Notes: generated from the sequence alone by a model not told the origin. DNA of 64,000 bases from an uncultured Bacteroidales bacterium (GCA_905235375.1 CAJOLH010000026.1:29359-93358); one strand, 5' to 3'; shown: positions 8,771-18,341, counted from the first letter of the stretch. Numbers and translations are program-made.

Positions 8771-11700
8771 ATGAATCTGCAAAGATTGCGACTTGGTATC
8801 GACGTAGGCTCTACCACCACCAAGGTGGTGGCGTTGAATGATGAGGGCCGCGTCGTTTTCGATACTTATATCCGTCATCTGGCCAGGGCTGTCGAGAGCG
8901 TCATCGATGTGCTCTCCGACATGAAGACCCGTCTCGGCGATGCCTTTGAGGTGTCTCTCCGAGTCACGGGTTCTATTGGTATGGGTATAGCCGAAAGAGT
9001 TGGTCTGCCGTTTGTGCAGGAGGTTGTCGCAGCCTCCAAATGCATACAGATGAAATATCGTGATGTCAGGTCGATGATCGACATCGGTGGCGAGGATGCC
9101 AAGGTGGTCTTTTTCCACAATGGCGAGGCACGTGATCTTCGTATGAATGGTCAGTGTGCGGGTGGCACCGGTGCTTTTATCGACCAGATGGCGATTATCC
9201 TGGGTTGCTCGGTGGACGAGCTCAATCAGCTTGCCTTGCAGTCCAAGCAGGTCTATCCCATCGCTTCGCGTTGTGGCGTCTTCTGCAAGACTGATATTCA
9301 GAACCTCATAGCAAAGAACGTTTCGCGTGAGGACATCGCTGCCTCCATCTTCCGTGCTGTTGCCGTGCAGACAGTCATGACGTTGGCTCATGGCTGCGAG
9401 ATTGAGCGTCCCTTGCTCTTCTGCGGTGGCCCGTTGACCTATATCCCCGCCTTGCGCAAGGCATTTGTCGATTATATGCACCTCGACGACCAGGAAGTGG
9501 TCCTTCCAGAGCGTGGAACCTTGCTGCCTGCCGAAGGTGCGGCTCTGGCAGACATCCCCTCGGAGGAATATCTGAGCATCGATGCTCTCATCAGCAAGAT
9601 TCGCGCTGCCTACAACGTGAAAGGCATAACGTCTGCCGGTGCCATGGCTCCTATATTCAAGGATGACAGCGACTTTCAGGCATGGCAGGCAAGGATGTCG
9701 CAAAGCAAACTGCCGACAGCCGACCTCGACAAGCTGATTGCCCAAGCCAAGCCCCTGGAGCAGAATCTGGGTGAAGCTGAAGCCGAATCAGGGAAGGACG
9801 TTGCCATCCTCGATGCATTTCTCGGTATTGACTCCGGTTCCACCACCACCAAGATTGTGGTGCTTGATACCGAAGGCCGCATCATCTACGATTACTATGC
9901 GCCCAATGGCGGTAATCCGATTCATGCGGTGGAGGAGGGGCTGAAGCGCCTTAATGCCCGTATCACTTCGTCCAACGCCCGTCTGCGCATCCTCGGCTCG
10001 GGCAGCACAGGCTATGGAGAGGATCTCATCAAGGCCGCCTTCCAGCTCGATCATGGCATCATCGAGACCATCGCCCACTTCCTTTCAGCCCATCATATCG
10101 ACAAGGATGTGAGCTTTATCCTCGACATCGGAGGTCAGGACATGAAGGCCATCTTTGTGCAGAATGGCGTCATCAATCGCATTGAGATCAACGAGGCCTG
10201 CTCGTCGGGTTGCGGCTCGTTCCTTTCCACCTTTGCCACCAGTCTGGGCTACAATGTCTCCGACTTCGCGGCACAGGCACGCCAGAGCCTCGCTCCCTGC
10301 GACCTGGGTACACGTTGCACCGTCTTCATGAATTCGAAGGTGAAGCAGGTGCTTCGCGAAGGAGCTTCTGTTGCCGACCTGTCGGCAGGTCTGGCCTATT
10401 CGGTGGTGCGTAATTGCCTGTATAAGGTGCTGAAGCTGAAGAACACCAAGGAACTGGGCAGCCATATCGTCGTGCAGGGTGGTACCATGCGCAACGATGC
10501 CGTGGTGCGTGCCCTCGAACTGCTCTCAGGTGCCCAGGTGAGCCGCTGCGACAAGCCTGAACTGATGGGAGCCTTCGGCTGTGCGCTCTTTGCGATGGGC
10601 CATGTTGAAAAGAAGGCTGACCAGGCTCCGTTCCTCGAAGACTTGCTCCAGAAGTCGTCCTATACGCAGAAGAACGTCTATTGCCACGGTTGCGAGAACC
10701 AGTGTCTCGTCTCGACCTACAAGTTCGCAGGCGGCAAGACCTACTTCAGCGGCAACCGTTGCGAGAAGGTGTTCGTCAATGGTGGCGAAGCCAAGCGTAA
10801 GGGTCTCAACGTCTATGACCAGAAGCTTCACGAACTCTTTGACCGCGCTTCAAAGGGCAACCCCTCGAACCTTTCGAACCCCTCAAACTTCTCAAACTCC
10901 TCAAACCCCTCAGCCCCCTCTCTTGGCATCCCCCGTGGCTTGAACCAGTTCGAGGAGTTCCCTTTCTGGTATGCTCTTTTCACCCATGCTGGCATCAATG
11001 TTGTCCTTTCGTCTCCTTCCAACTATCGCAAGTACGAGCGTGACGCCGGTATGGTGATGAGCGACAACATCTGTTTCCCTGCCAAACTGATGCACAGCCA
11101 CATCCGCGACCTGGTGGAGCGTGGTGTCAAGCGTATCTTCCTACCCTTCGTCATCTACGAGCGGCCCAATGGCGGACAGAACAGTTTCAACTGCCCCATC
11201 GTCAGTGGCTACAGCGAGGTCATCAAGTCGGTGCAGGGGTCAATGGCCGAATTCATCTCGCCGACCATCTCGTTCAAGGACGAGAAGCTCTTGCGCAAAC
11301 AGTGCCAGCAACTGCTGAAAGATCTCGGTGTGAAGGGAAGCAAATTGATCAACGATGCCATCGACCAAGCCATCTATGCGCAGAATCGTTACGAGCAGCG
11401 CTTGACCTACTTCTGCGAGGATGTGCTGCGCGAAGCTCGCAACAATCATCGGCTCGTCATCATGCTCGTGGGGCGTCCTTACCACAGCGATCCACTTATC
11501 CAGCATCAGGTGGCAGACCTCATTTCGGGCATGGGCATCGACATCATCACCGATGACTATGTGCGCGACAAGGACATCGACCTCCACGATGTGCATCATC
11601 TCGCCCAATGGGCATATCCTACACGCATCCTCAAGGCTGCCAAGTGGTGCGCCGAGCAGGGCAACGATGTGCATCTCGTGCAGTTCACCTCGTTCGGCTG

Positions 11701-13114
11701 TGGTCCCGATGCCTTCCTCGTCGATGAGGTGCGTGACCTCATGGTGCGTCACCATAAGAGCCTTACCCTGCTCAAGCTCGACGATATTAACAACGTGGGT
11801 TCGATGAAGCTCCGCATCCGTTCGCTCATCGAGTCGCTCAAACTGGCTTCGGGCCTCGATGAGAAACGTAAGGCTGAGAAGTTCGTCACCACGCCCATCT
11901 TCGACGAGACGATGCGCGGACGCAAGATTCTGGCTCCCTATTTCACGCAGTTCATTTCGCCACTTATTCCGTCCATCGTAAAGCTTGTAGGGCTCGACGT
12001 GGAGTGTCTGCCGCTCAGCGACAAGATTTCAGGTGACATGGGTCTGCGTTATGCCAACAACGAGGTCTGTTATCCGGCCACACTTGTGGTGGGCGATTTT
12101 GTCAAGGCATTCCGCGAGGGGCGCTACGACCCCGACAAGACGGCTGTGGTCATGTCACAGACGGGAGGACAGTGCCGTGCCTCCAACTATATCTCGCTCA
12201 TCAAGAAGGCGCTTGTCGATTCGGGCTTCCCACAGGTGCCCGTCATCAGCCTGACGTTTGGCGAAGACATGGGCAATGTGCAGCCCGGCTTCGAGGTCCC
12301 TTGGCGCAAGATCATCGTCATTGCGTTCTTCGCCGTGCTCTACAGCGACTTCATCGCCAAGCTCTATTATCCCACTGCTGTGCGCGAACGTGAACCTGGC
12401 ATTGCCCAGCGGCTCAAGGACAAGTACCTGCAGTTGGGTTGCGAAGCCATCGAACGTCGCAGTTCCAGACAGCTGACGCAGCTTGCCGAACAGGCTGCTG
12501 CCGAGTTCGATGCGGCGTGCATCGATCGTGAGACGGCGAAGGTGGGTGTCGTGGGCGAGATCTTCCTCAAGTTCCATCCGTTTGCCCAACTCCATGTCGT
12601 CGATTGGCTGATGGAGCGTGGCATCGAGGTGGCTCCTCCCGTCTTGCTCGACTTCTTTGCGCAGAGCTTCGTCAATCGCAAGGTGAATCTTGCTACCAAG
12701 GTTGAGCGATCCAATGTGCCCGACTTCATCGTTGATACGGTCTATCTGCTCATCCGTCGCCAGTTGGGCAAGTACAATCGTATAGGCCGTCGCTTCCGTT
12801 ACTATCTGCCGTTCCACGACATTATGGAGGAGGCGCGCGTCAGCCAGGAGATTGTCACCCTCTCAGCCCAGTTTGGCGAAGGCTGGCTTCTTCCTGCCGA
12901 GGTGGCCGAATATGCACGTCAGGGCATCAATCACGTTGTCTCGCTTCAACCTTTCGGTTGCATTGCCAACCATATCGTGGCTCGTGGCGTCGAGCGTCGC
13001 ATCAAGCAGGTTTATCCCGACATGAATCTCCTCTCGCTCGATTTTGACTCCGGCGTTTCCGAGGTCAATATCACCAACCGCCTGCTGCTCTTCATCGACA
13101 GTCTCAAGAAGTGA
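8771..13114 (+). CDS. Large acyl-CoA dehydratase activase-type protein (BadF/BcrA ATPase, two domains, DUF2229)
   Basis: Giant (1447 aa) protein of the 2-hydroxyacyl-CoA dehydratase activator class. Two actin-fold ATPase domains are seen. The first begins LGIDVGSTTTKVVALN (about 7-22) with GGEDAKVVFF and CAGGTGAFIDQM. The second begins LGIDSGSTTTKIVVLD (about 353-368) with GGQDMKAIFV and CSSGCGSFLSTF. The cysteine in each CxxG motif fits a 4Fe-4S ligand at a dimer interface. A linker contains CHGCENQC (about 639-646). The second half is DUF2229/HgdB-like (SLGIPRGLNQFEEFPFW onward). This family is widespread in gut Bacteroidales, but its physiological substrate is not established here. Odd: residues about 697-716 are a Ser/Asn/Pro repeat encoded by DNA that looks like the intergenic junction repeats. 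Confidence 0.88.
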   Translation: MNLQRLRLGIDVGSTTTKVVALNDEGRVVFDTYIRHLARAVESVIDVLSDMKTRLGDAFEVSLRVTGSIGMGIAERVGLPFVQEVVAASKCIQMKYRDVRSMIDIGGEDAKVVFFHNGEARDLRMNGQCAGGTGAFIDQMAIILGCSVDELNQLALQSKQVYPIASRCGVFCKTDIQNLIAKNVSREDIAASIFRAVAVQTVMTLAHGCEIERPLLFCGGPLTYIPALRKAFVDYMHLDDQEVVLPERGTLLPAEGAALADIPSEEYLSIDALISKIRAAYNVKGITSAGAMAPIFKDDSDFQAWQARMSQSKLPTADLDKLIAQAKPLEQNLGEAEAESGKDVAILDAFLGIDSGSTTTKIVVLDTEGRIIYDYYAPNGGNPIHAVEEGLKRLNARITSSNARLRILGSGSTGYGEDLIKAAFQLDHGIIETIAHFLSAHHIDKDVSFILDIGGQDMKAIFVQNGVINRIEINEACSSGCGSFLSTFATSLGYNVSDFAAQARQSLAPCDLGTRCTVFMNSKVKQVLREGASVADLSAGLAYSVVRNCLYKVLKLKNTKELGSHIVVQGGTMRNDAVVRALELLSGAQVSRCDKPELMGAFGCALFAMGHVEKKADQAPFLEDLLQKSSYTQKNVYCHGCENQCLVSTYKFAGGKTYFSGNRCEKVFVNGGEAKRKGLNVYDQKLHELFDRASKGNPSNLSNPSNFSNSSNPSAPSLGIPRGLNQFEEFPFWYALFTHAGINVVLSSPSNYRKYERDAGMVMSDNICFPAKLMHSHIRDLVERGVKRIFLPFVIYERPNGGQNSFNCPIVSGYSEVIKSVQGSMAEFISPTISFKDEKLLRKQCQQLLKDLGVKGSKLINDAIDQAIYAQNRYEQRLTYFCEDVLREARNNHRLVIMLVGRPYHSDPLIQHQVADLISGMGIDIITDDYVRDKDIDLHDVHHLAQWAYPTRILKAAKWCAEQGNDVHLVQFTSFGCGPDAFLVDEVRDLMVRHHKSLTLLKLDDINNVGSMKLRIRSLIESLKLASGLDEKRKAEKFVTTPIFDETMRGRKILAPYFTQFISPLIPSIVKLVGLDVECLPLSDKISGDMGLRYANNEVCYPATLVVGDFVKAFREGRYDPDKTAVVMSQTGGQCRASNYISLIKKALVDSGFPQVPVISLTFGEDMGNVQPGFEVPWRKIIVIAFFAVLYSDFIAKLYYPTAVREREPGIAQRLKDKYLQLGCEAIERRSSRQLTQLAEQAAAEFDAACIDRETAKVGVVGEIFLKFHPFAQLHVVDWLMERGIEVAPPVLLDFFAQSFVNRKVNLATKVERSNVPDFIVDTVYLLIRRQLGKYNRIGRRFRYYLPFHDIMEEARVSQEIVTLSAQFGEGWLLPAEVAEYARQGINHVVSLQPFGCIANHIVARGVERRIKQVYPDMNLLSLDFDSGVSEVNITNRLLLFIDSLKK
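10861..10913 (+). repeat. Simple repeat inside the activase coding sequence
   Basis: Irregular CCTCAAAC/CCTTTCGAAC units, encoding NPSNLSNPSNF-like sequence, interrupt the protein between the cysteine linker and the DUF2229 domain. The same units form the non-coding spacer near 5.2 kb. Confidence 0.7.
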
Positions 13115-13115
13115 T

Positions 13116-15683
13116 ATGAAATCGGCCATTCTCTCCAGCTTCGCGTTGCTGCTTTCCGTGGTCTCCCTTTCGGCCAAAGATTCGACTTCGGTCATAACCA
13201 CCCCCATCGAAAGGTTCCTCTATGCCGGCCCTGTGGTGATGCAGACTCCTGTGATGCTCGACACTGTCGATGCCGAATTGAAGGGCTTCGATCCAAAGTC
13301 GCTGCTCGATTGCGCCCTTTCGCCCGATGCCGTCAACCATGGCACGACATGGCGAGAAAAGGAGCTGCCCGGCACTCCCGAAGGAGCTGCTTACGCCTTG
13401 CATCAGCTGGGCTTCACGCTCAGGTCCACTTCTTTCGTCAAAGGAAGTCTCAAACTCGAAAAGGCTCCTGCCAACTACCAGCTATTCTGTGATGGTCAGA
13501 AGACTGCTGCGGGCGAACTGTCCCTTGAGCCGGGTGACCATGATTTTGTCATCAAGTATCTCAGCTCTTCCAGTGCGGAGCATCCTGACAGCCTTGCGTT
13601 GGCTTTCGAGTCCTCGTCGCAGGTCGTTGTGGACCTCCCCGACAATGCCGATCGGCTCTATACCATCACACGCATGATGGAGTCACGTCTGTGCTATGGA
13701 CTTTCGCTTTCTCCCAAGGGCGACTACCTGCTCATCACCGAGGGTCAGCGTGCTCCCAAGCAGAATCACCGTTGGTACTATCTGCAGAACCGTCTGACGG
13801 GTCAGCGCACCCAGCTCAGCCAGGGCGTGACGTGGATGCCGCGCTCCAATCGCTATTACTACACGCGCACGGGCAACGAGGGTCTTGAGCTCGTCACCGT
13901 CGATCCCGCCACGGGAAGCGAAGAGGTTCTTTGCCGCCATTTGCCCGAAGGCAGTTTCAGATTCTTGCCTGATGAGCAGTCCCTCGTCTTCTTTGTCAAT
14001 AAGGAAGGCCCCAAGGAGATCAACAAGGATGTTTACGAAGTGCTTAACCCCGAGGATCGCCAGTCACGTTGGCGCGATCGTTATGCGATGGCCCTCTACG
14101 ACATCCGGTCGGGTGTGCTTCGTCCACTCACCTTCGGCTACAACAACTGCTATGTCACCGACATCAGTCAGGATGGCCGCTATGCGCTGCTCTCCAAGAG
14201 TGAGCATACGTTCAAGCCACTTGGCGAAGCCGTGCCTGTCGATCGTCCTCAGCGTCCACATGAGTTCAGTTCGCTCTATCGACTCAATCTCGAGACCTTG
14301 TCGCTCGACACGCTCATCCACCAGGATGGTTTCGTTTATGGCGGCACCTTCTCGCCCGATGGTCGTCAGGTGCTCGTTCAGGGTTCTCCCGAGGCTTTTG
14401 GCCGTGTAGGCTGCACCCTGCCTGCCGATGTCATTCCTTCGATGTTCGACTATCAGGCCTACATCATCGATGTCGATGACCATGAGGTGCATCCCGTGAC
14501 CCGCGACTTCGATCCCAGCATCTCCTCAATGGAGTGGAACCTCTACGATGGCCAGATCTATCTTACTTGCGAGAATCGCGATTCGGTGAGCCTCTATCGC
14601 CTCAATCCTGCTACGGGCGATATCCGTATGCTGCCTCTTCCCGAAGAGTGCGTCAAGGGGATCACTTTCGCTTCGCAGGCTCCCGTGATGGCGTGGTACG
14701 GACAGTCGTCGATGAACAGCGACCGCCTCTATACCGTCGATTTGACCAAGGTCAAGACGGACAGGAAGACGGGCCAGCTGACGTGCCCTGCAACCTGCTT
14801 CGAGGATCTTTCGGCCCAGACGCTTCGCGACGTGCAGGTAGCCGAGTGCCACCCTTGGCATTTTACCAACAGCAATGGTGACGACGTGCTTTGCCGCTAC
14901 TATCTGCCCGTCGGCTTCAACGACGAGGCCCCCGACCTCAACGCAGTTTATCCGATGATCACCTATTATTATGGCGGATGCAGTCCCACGGGTCGCAACT
15001 TCGAGTCGAGTTATCCTTGGCAGTGTTGGGCTGCCTTGGGCTATGTGGTCCTTGTCGTGCAGCCCAGTGGTGCTGCCGGCTTCGGTCAGGAGTGGGCTTC
15101 GCGCCATGTCAATACTGCGGGTGTAGATCCTGCTCGCGACATCACCGAGGCGGTGCGCGAGTTCTGTCGCACGCACGCGTATATTAATAAGGAGAAGGTG
15201 GGCTGCTGCGGCGCCTCCTACGGCGGCTTCATGACGCAGTATCTACAGACCTTGTCCGACTGTCCTTTCGCTTGTGCCATCAGTCATGCCGGCATTTCCG
15301 ACCACACCACTTATTGGGGTTATGGTTATTGGGGCTATAGCTACAGCGAAGTATCTATGGCAAATAGTTATCCCTGGAGCGAAACCGACCTCTATGTGAA
15401 GAATTCTCCCATCTACAACGTCGATAAGATTCACACGCCCATCCTCTTCCTCCATGGCACCAAGGACGTCAATGTTCCCATCAACAATTCCATCCAGATG
15501 TTCACTGCGCTGAAACTTCTCGGTCGCGAGACGGCGCTTGTCTGCATCGATGGCGAGGATCATGGCGTCGTCGATTACGACAAACGCATGGCCTGGCTCC
15601 GCACCCAGCTCGCCTGGTTCCAGAAGTATCTCAAGGACGATTCCTCCTGGTGGGATGCTCTGTATCCCAAGAAGGCGCTCTAA
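13116..15683 (+). CDS. S9 family (prolyl oligopeptidase-type) serine peptidase
   Basis: Exported peptidase of family S9 (DPP-IV/acylaminoacyl-peptidase type), 855 aa. I chose the ATG at 13116, one base after the TGA of the upstream gene, because it opens a clear signal peptide (AILSSFALLLSVVSLSAK). An earlier in-frame start would overlap that gene and lack one. A beta-propeller occupies roughly 100-560. The catalytic domain has GCCGASYGGFMTQYL (nucleophile serine, about 698), HGTKDVNVPINNS (aspartate) and GEDHGVVDYDKR (histidine). The near-zero spacing suggests co-transcription with the activase, though the functions look unrelated. The nearest known roles are release of di- or tripeptides in the periplasm. 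Confidence 0.88.
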   Translation: MKSAILSSFALLLSVVSLSAKDSTSVITTPIERFLYAGPVVMQTPVMLDTVDAELKGFDPKSLLDCALSPDAVNHGTTWREKELPGTPEGAAYALHQLGFTLRSTSFVKGSLKLEKAPANYQLFCDGQKTAAGELSLEPGDHDFVIKYLSSSSAEHPDSLALAFESSSQVVVDLPDNADRLYTITRMMESRLCYGLSLSPKGDYLLITEGQRAPKQNHRWYYLQNRLTGQRTQLSQGVTWMPRSNRYYYTRTGNEGLELVTVDPATGSEEVLCRHLPEGSFRFLPDEQSLVFFVNKEGPKEINKDVYEVLNPEDRQSRWRDRYAMALYDIRSGVLRPLTFGYNNCYVTDISQDGRYALLSKSEHTFKPLGEAVPVDRPQRPHEFSSLYRLNLETLSLDTLIHQDGFVYGGTFSPDGRQVLVQGSPEAFGRVGCTLPADVIPSMFDYQAYIIDVDDHEVHPVTRDFDPSISSMEWNLYDGQIYLTCENRDSVSLYRLNPATGDIRMLPLPEECVKGITFASQAPVMAWYGQSSMNSDRLYTVDLTKVKTDRKTGQLTCPATCFEDLSAQTLRDVQVAECHPWHFTNSNGDDVLCRYYLPVGFNDEAPDLNAVYPMITYYYGGCSPTGRNFESSYPWQCWAALGYVVLVVQPSGAAGFGQEWASRHVNTAGVDPARDITEAVREFCRTHAYINKEKVGCCGASYGGFMTQYLQTLSDCPFACAISHAGISDHTTYWGYGYWGYSYSEVSMANSYPWSETDLYVKNSPIYNVDKIHTPILFLHGTKDVNVPINNSIQMFTALKLLGRETALVCIDGEDHGVVDYDKRMAWLRTQLAWFQKYLKDDSSWWDALYPKKAL

Positions 15684-15727
15684 AATGTTACGAATAATGC
15701 GCTAAAAAGGTCATTTTTGCATAAAGC

Positions 15728-15759
15728 CTTGCACGTTTCATCAAAAATCGCTTACTTTG
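15728..15759 (+). promoter_or_regulatory. Probable promoter of the esterase lipoprotein gene
   Basis: CTTG at 15728-15731, 20 nt, TTACTTTG at 15752-15759. The -7 box has one mismatch at its second base. The leader of about 75 nt contains an AATTCTCAAATTCGTGAT dispersed motif. Confidence 0.45.
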
Positions 15760-15838
15760 CATCGATTAATTCTGCATTCCATAGTGTTTGACAGAATTAA
15801 TTCTATAATTCTCAAATTCGTGATAAAAGAAAATTGTT

Positions 15839-16987
15839 ATGCGTAGCATTCGTACCCTCTGCTGCCTCCTGTGCAGCCTCGTCGTGCTCGGTTTCGTCTC
15901 CTGCCAGAAGCAGCCCGAGCCACAGAAAATCGCTTTCCTCGCCATTGGTCAGTCCAACATGGTAGGTATCGGCGATATATCTTCGCCCGAAGACACCATC
16001 GTCTCGCCCCGATTCCTCAATCTCGCTTCCACCGAAAACGAAGACCGCAAGGTGGGAGAGTGGCGTGTAGCCAAGCCGGGCAACTGCCGTCCTGGTTATC
16101 ATCGTCCCAACTACTTGTCGCCCACCGATTATTTCGGACGTACTGTCCTTGAGCACCTTTCGCCCATCGACTCAGTAGCTATTATTCAGGTGGCAGTCGA
16201 TGGTTGCCCCATGCGTCTCTTCGATAAGGATCTCTATCAGGGCTTCGTCGATAGTTGTCAGATGGATTGGATGAAGAACGAGATTGCAGCCTACGACGGC
16301 AATCCCTACGGTCGTCTCATCACTTTGGCCAAGCAGGCACAGGCCCAAGGCTGGGTCATCCGTGGCCTGCTCATCCATCAGGGTGAAACCGATGCCTACG
16401 GTCCCCATTGGCCTGCTCAGGTGAACCGTATCTATCAGAACATCCTTGCCGACCTCAACCTGAAGGCCGAAGATGTGCCCGTGCTCGCTGGCGAAGCTGT
16501 CGGCCTCGACCAGAACGGCGTTTGCGCCCATGCCAACCCCACCATCGACCAGCTCCACGACTACATCCCCACGGCCTACACCATCTCGTCGCGTGCCTGC
16601 AAGGTGAGTCGCGACAACCTCCACTTCGCAGGTGTGGGCTATCGTCGTCTCGGCACCCGTTATGCCATCAAGTGGCTTCAGCTCAATGGCTACGACGTTG
16701 CCGATGACACCGATTCCCAGCTGCAGAGCGAGACAGGCAATCCTGGCGATGCTTTCACGGTCGATGCCTTCATCCGTGAGCAGGACAACAAGCTCATGGT
16801 GGCTGCTGCCGTGTCGCTCGCTTCGGTCGATATCGTCAGTTATTCGGGCGCTACCCTTGCCACTGTTCAGGCCGAAGGCAACCGCACCTTGGAAATTGAC
16901 GTTACGCCATACGTTGGCGAGGATCGCCTTGTGCTCAACATCCATGCTGCCGATGGCAAAGTAGTCAATCGTCAGGTCAACCGATAA
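15839..16987 (+). CDS. SGNH-type carbohydrate esterase (sialate O-acetylesterase-like) lipoprotein
   Basis: SGNH-fold acetylesterase of the SASA/DUF303 type, 382 aa. The N-terminus is a lipoprotein signal ending LGFVSCQKQ, with the lipidated Cys at about 22. Block I is FLAIGQSNMVG (Ser nucleophile about 40). Other blocks are IHQGETDAYGP (about 180-190) and DNLHFAGVGYRRLGTRYA, which supplies the catalytic His (about 260). A short beta-sandwich tail fills about 300-382. It probably de-acetylates a plant or host glycan outside the cell or in the periplasm; the substrate is not determined. The AlaX-like gene follows after 7 bases. Confidence 0.8.
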   Translation: MRSIRTLCCLLCSLVVLGFVSCQKQPEPQKIAFLAIGQSNMVGIGDISSPEDTIVSPRFLNLASTENEDRKVGEWRVAKPGNCRPGYHRPNYLSPTDYFGRTVLEHLSPIDSVAIIQVAVDGCPMRLFDKDLYQGFVDSCQMDWMKNEIAAYDGNPYGRLITLAKQAQAQGWVIRGLLIHQGETDAYGPHWPAQVNRIYQNILADLNLKAEDVPVLAGEAVGLDQNGVCAHANPTIDQLHDYIPTAYTISSRACKVSRDNLHFAGVGYRRLGTRYAIKWLQLNGYDVADDTDSQLQSETGNPGDAFTVDAFIREQDNKLMVAAAVSLASVDIVSYSGATLATVQAEGNRTLEIDVTPYVGEDRLVLNIHAADGKVVNRQVNR

Positions 16988-16994
16988 TATCCCC

Positions 16995-17519
16995 ATGGCA
17001 GAACCCATCCTCAACGAACACAACAAACGCGAGTACGAGCCTGCGCACACCGCTGAGCATATCCTTAACCAGACCATGGTGAGGATGTTCGGTTGTGAGC
17101 GTTCGCGCAATACACACGTCGAACGTAAGAAGAGCAAGCTCAACTACGAACTGCCTCTGTGCCCCTCGCCCGAGCAGATTGCCGAGGTGGAGCGTCGTGT
17201 CAACGAGGTCATCCAGGCTGATATGCCAGTGACGATGGAGTATGTGACGCGCGACCAGATTCCGCCCGAGGTATCCCTCGCCAAGCTGCCTGACGATGCG
17301 TCCGAGACGCTTCGTCTGGTTCGCGTCGGCGATTACGATGTCTGTGCCTGCCTCGGCTTCCATGTTGAGCACACCCTCGAATGTGGTCATTTCCGCATCT
17401 CCTCTACGTCATGGACACCTTTCGTGCCTGCCACGCCGCCGCCCTATCCGCAGGAGGCACCCATAGGCGGTTCCTTCCGCATCGTCTTCCGTCTCGACGG
17501 CCCATCCGACAAATATTAG
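16995..17519 (+). CDS. AlaX-like tRNA editing domain protein
   Basis: Small (174 aa) protein resembling the alanyl-tRNA synthetase editing (second additional) domain, a free-standing trans-editing hydrolase that clears mischarged tRNA. Zinc-binding HxxxH (HTAEH at 18-22, in PAHTAEHILNQ) is followed by a CxxxH motif in CLGFHVEHT (about 119-127). It lacks a catalytic synthetase domain. Seven bases separate it from the esterase gene, so it is probably transcribed with it. Which mischarged tRNA it edits cannot be read from the sequence. Confidence 0.75.
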   Translation: MAEPILNEHNKREYEPAHTAEHILNQTMVRMFGCERSRNTHVERKKSKLNYELPLCPSPEQIAEVERRVNEVIQADMPVTMEYVTRDQIPPEVSLAKLPDDASETLRLVRVGDYDVCACLGFHVEHTLECGHFRISSTSWTPFVPATPPPYPQEAPIGGSFRIVFRLDGPSDKY

Positions 17520-17611
17520 GCCCAAAATTAAGCCCCTTCCGTCATTGGAAGAGGCTTAATATTTTAGGGATTGTCCTTTCAGAACCTTTCAGATTCTAAT
17601 AGAATCCTTCC

Positions 17612-18022
17612 TTAGTAGGTAATCAGTGGCTTCAGCTCCTTGGCCTGGGCAATCATGCGCTCAACTTCGCTCAGCGAAGGAACTCGGTTGCAGAGGTTCT
17701 TCTCCTCCTCGTTGACAGCAACGAGCTTTGGCTGGAGGTTGGCGGGAACACGATGACGGAACTCCTTCACGGTGTCAACGCCAGCAGCTTCAAGCAGCTC
17801 CGAGAACTGGCCGGCGATGCCGTTGATGCGCATCAGGTCAGCGTGGTTGGTCCACTTCAGGATGAGTTTGCGGCTGATGCCTGTAGCCTCGGCTATGGCA
17901 ATGCGGCCCTTAGCTGCTGCGCATTTCTCCAGAAGGTCGTCAGTAGTAGCAATACCAGCAGCGATGAGTTTCTCGGCGTAAACCTCGCCGATGCCCTCGA
18001 TTTGATCAATCTTGTAAGCCAT
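17612..18022 (-). CDS. DUF4332 helix-hairpin-helix protein
   Basis: Protein of 136 aa with two helix-hairpin-helix-like segments: IDQIEGIGEVYAEKLIAAGI (5-24) and LMRINGIAGQFSELLEAAGV (about 63-82). This is the DUF4332 pattern, which resembles non-specific DNA-binding modules. No catalytic residues are evident, and the biological role is unknown. It is a single gene with its own promoter, convergent with the AlaX-like gene. Confidence 0.75.
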   Translation of the reverse strand: MAYKIDQIEGIGEVYAEKLIAAGIATTDDLLEKCAAAKGRIAIAEATGISRKLILKWTNHADLMRINGIAGQFSELLEAAGVDTVKEFRHRVPANLQPKLVAVNEEEKNLCNRVPSLSEVERMIAQAKELKPLITY

Positions 18023-18095
18023 GTTGTTTGGTGTTTAAAAGGTTATTGTTGTTGTTTATGCGTCATGGTCGTTTTTCATTCGGCATTTCACGGTG

Positions 18096-18126
18096 CAAAT
18101 GTAGCAATTCTAAATGAAATAAACAA
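18096..18126 (-). promoter_or_regulatory. Promoter of the DUF4332 gene
   Basis: On the reverse strand TTG (18124-18126), 20 nt, then TACATTTG (18096-18103). Confidence 0.65.
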
Positions 18127-18217
18127 CAATTTTTGCAAAAAAATGAAGTGCAAATGTCAATTTTTAACCAAATATTGTCGTTTTATGCTCGAAAACGAAA
18201 AAATTACATCAAATTAT

Positions 18218-18248
18218 TTTGCCGTATCAGGAAAAATGTCTATCTTTG
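18218..18248 (+). promoter_or_regulatory. Promoter of rplU-rpmA
   Basis: TTTG at 18218-18221, 19 nt, TATCTTTG at 18241-18248. Transcription would start near 18255, leaving a leader of about 118 nt. Confidence 0.75.
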
Positions 18249-18258
18249 CGCGCTGATT

Positions 18259-18341
18259 CCGATGTAGGCACAATAAGTAATGACCATCGGGGCAAGGTGG
18301 CAGTGATGCCAGCCCTCCACGATAAGAGCCATTCGCCTTGC
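18259..18341 (+). promoter_or_regulatory. Structured leader of the L21-L27 operon
   Basis: Three stems are visible: CCGATG (18259-18264) with CATCGG (18285-18290); GCAAGG (18292-18297) with CCTTGC (18336-18341); and, inside the second, TGGCA (18298-18302) with TGCCA (18307-18311). An AU-rich stretch then leads to the ATG. This layout suits an autoregulatory ribosomal-protein leader. That role is an inference. Confidence 0.5.

Noticed and set aside
8759..9745. 328-codon reverse frame opposite the activase
   Set aside because: Shadow of a gene with clear ATPase motifs; no promoter or family match.
13044..13115. Longer N-terminus for the S9 peptidase
   Set aside because: The extension overlaps the activase gene and hides the signal peptide that starts at 13116.
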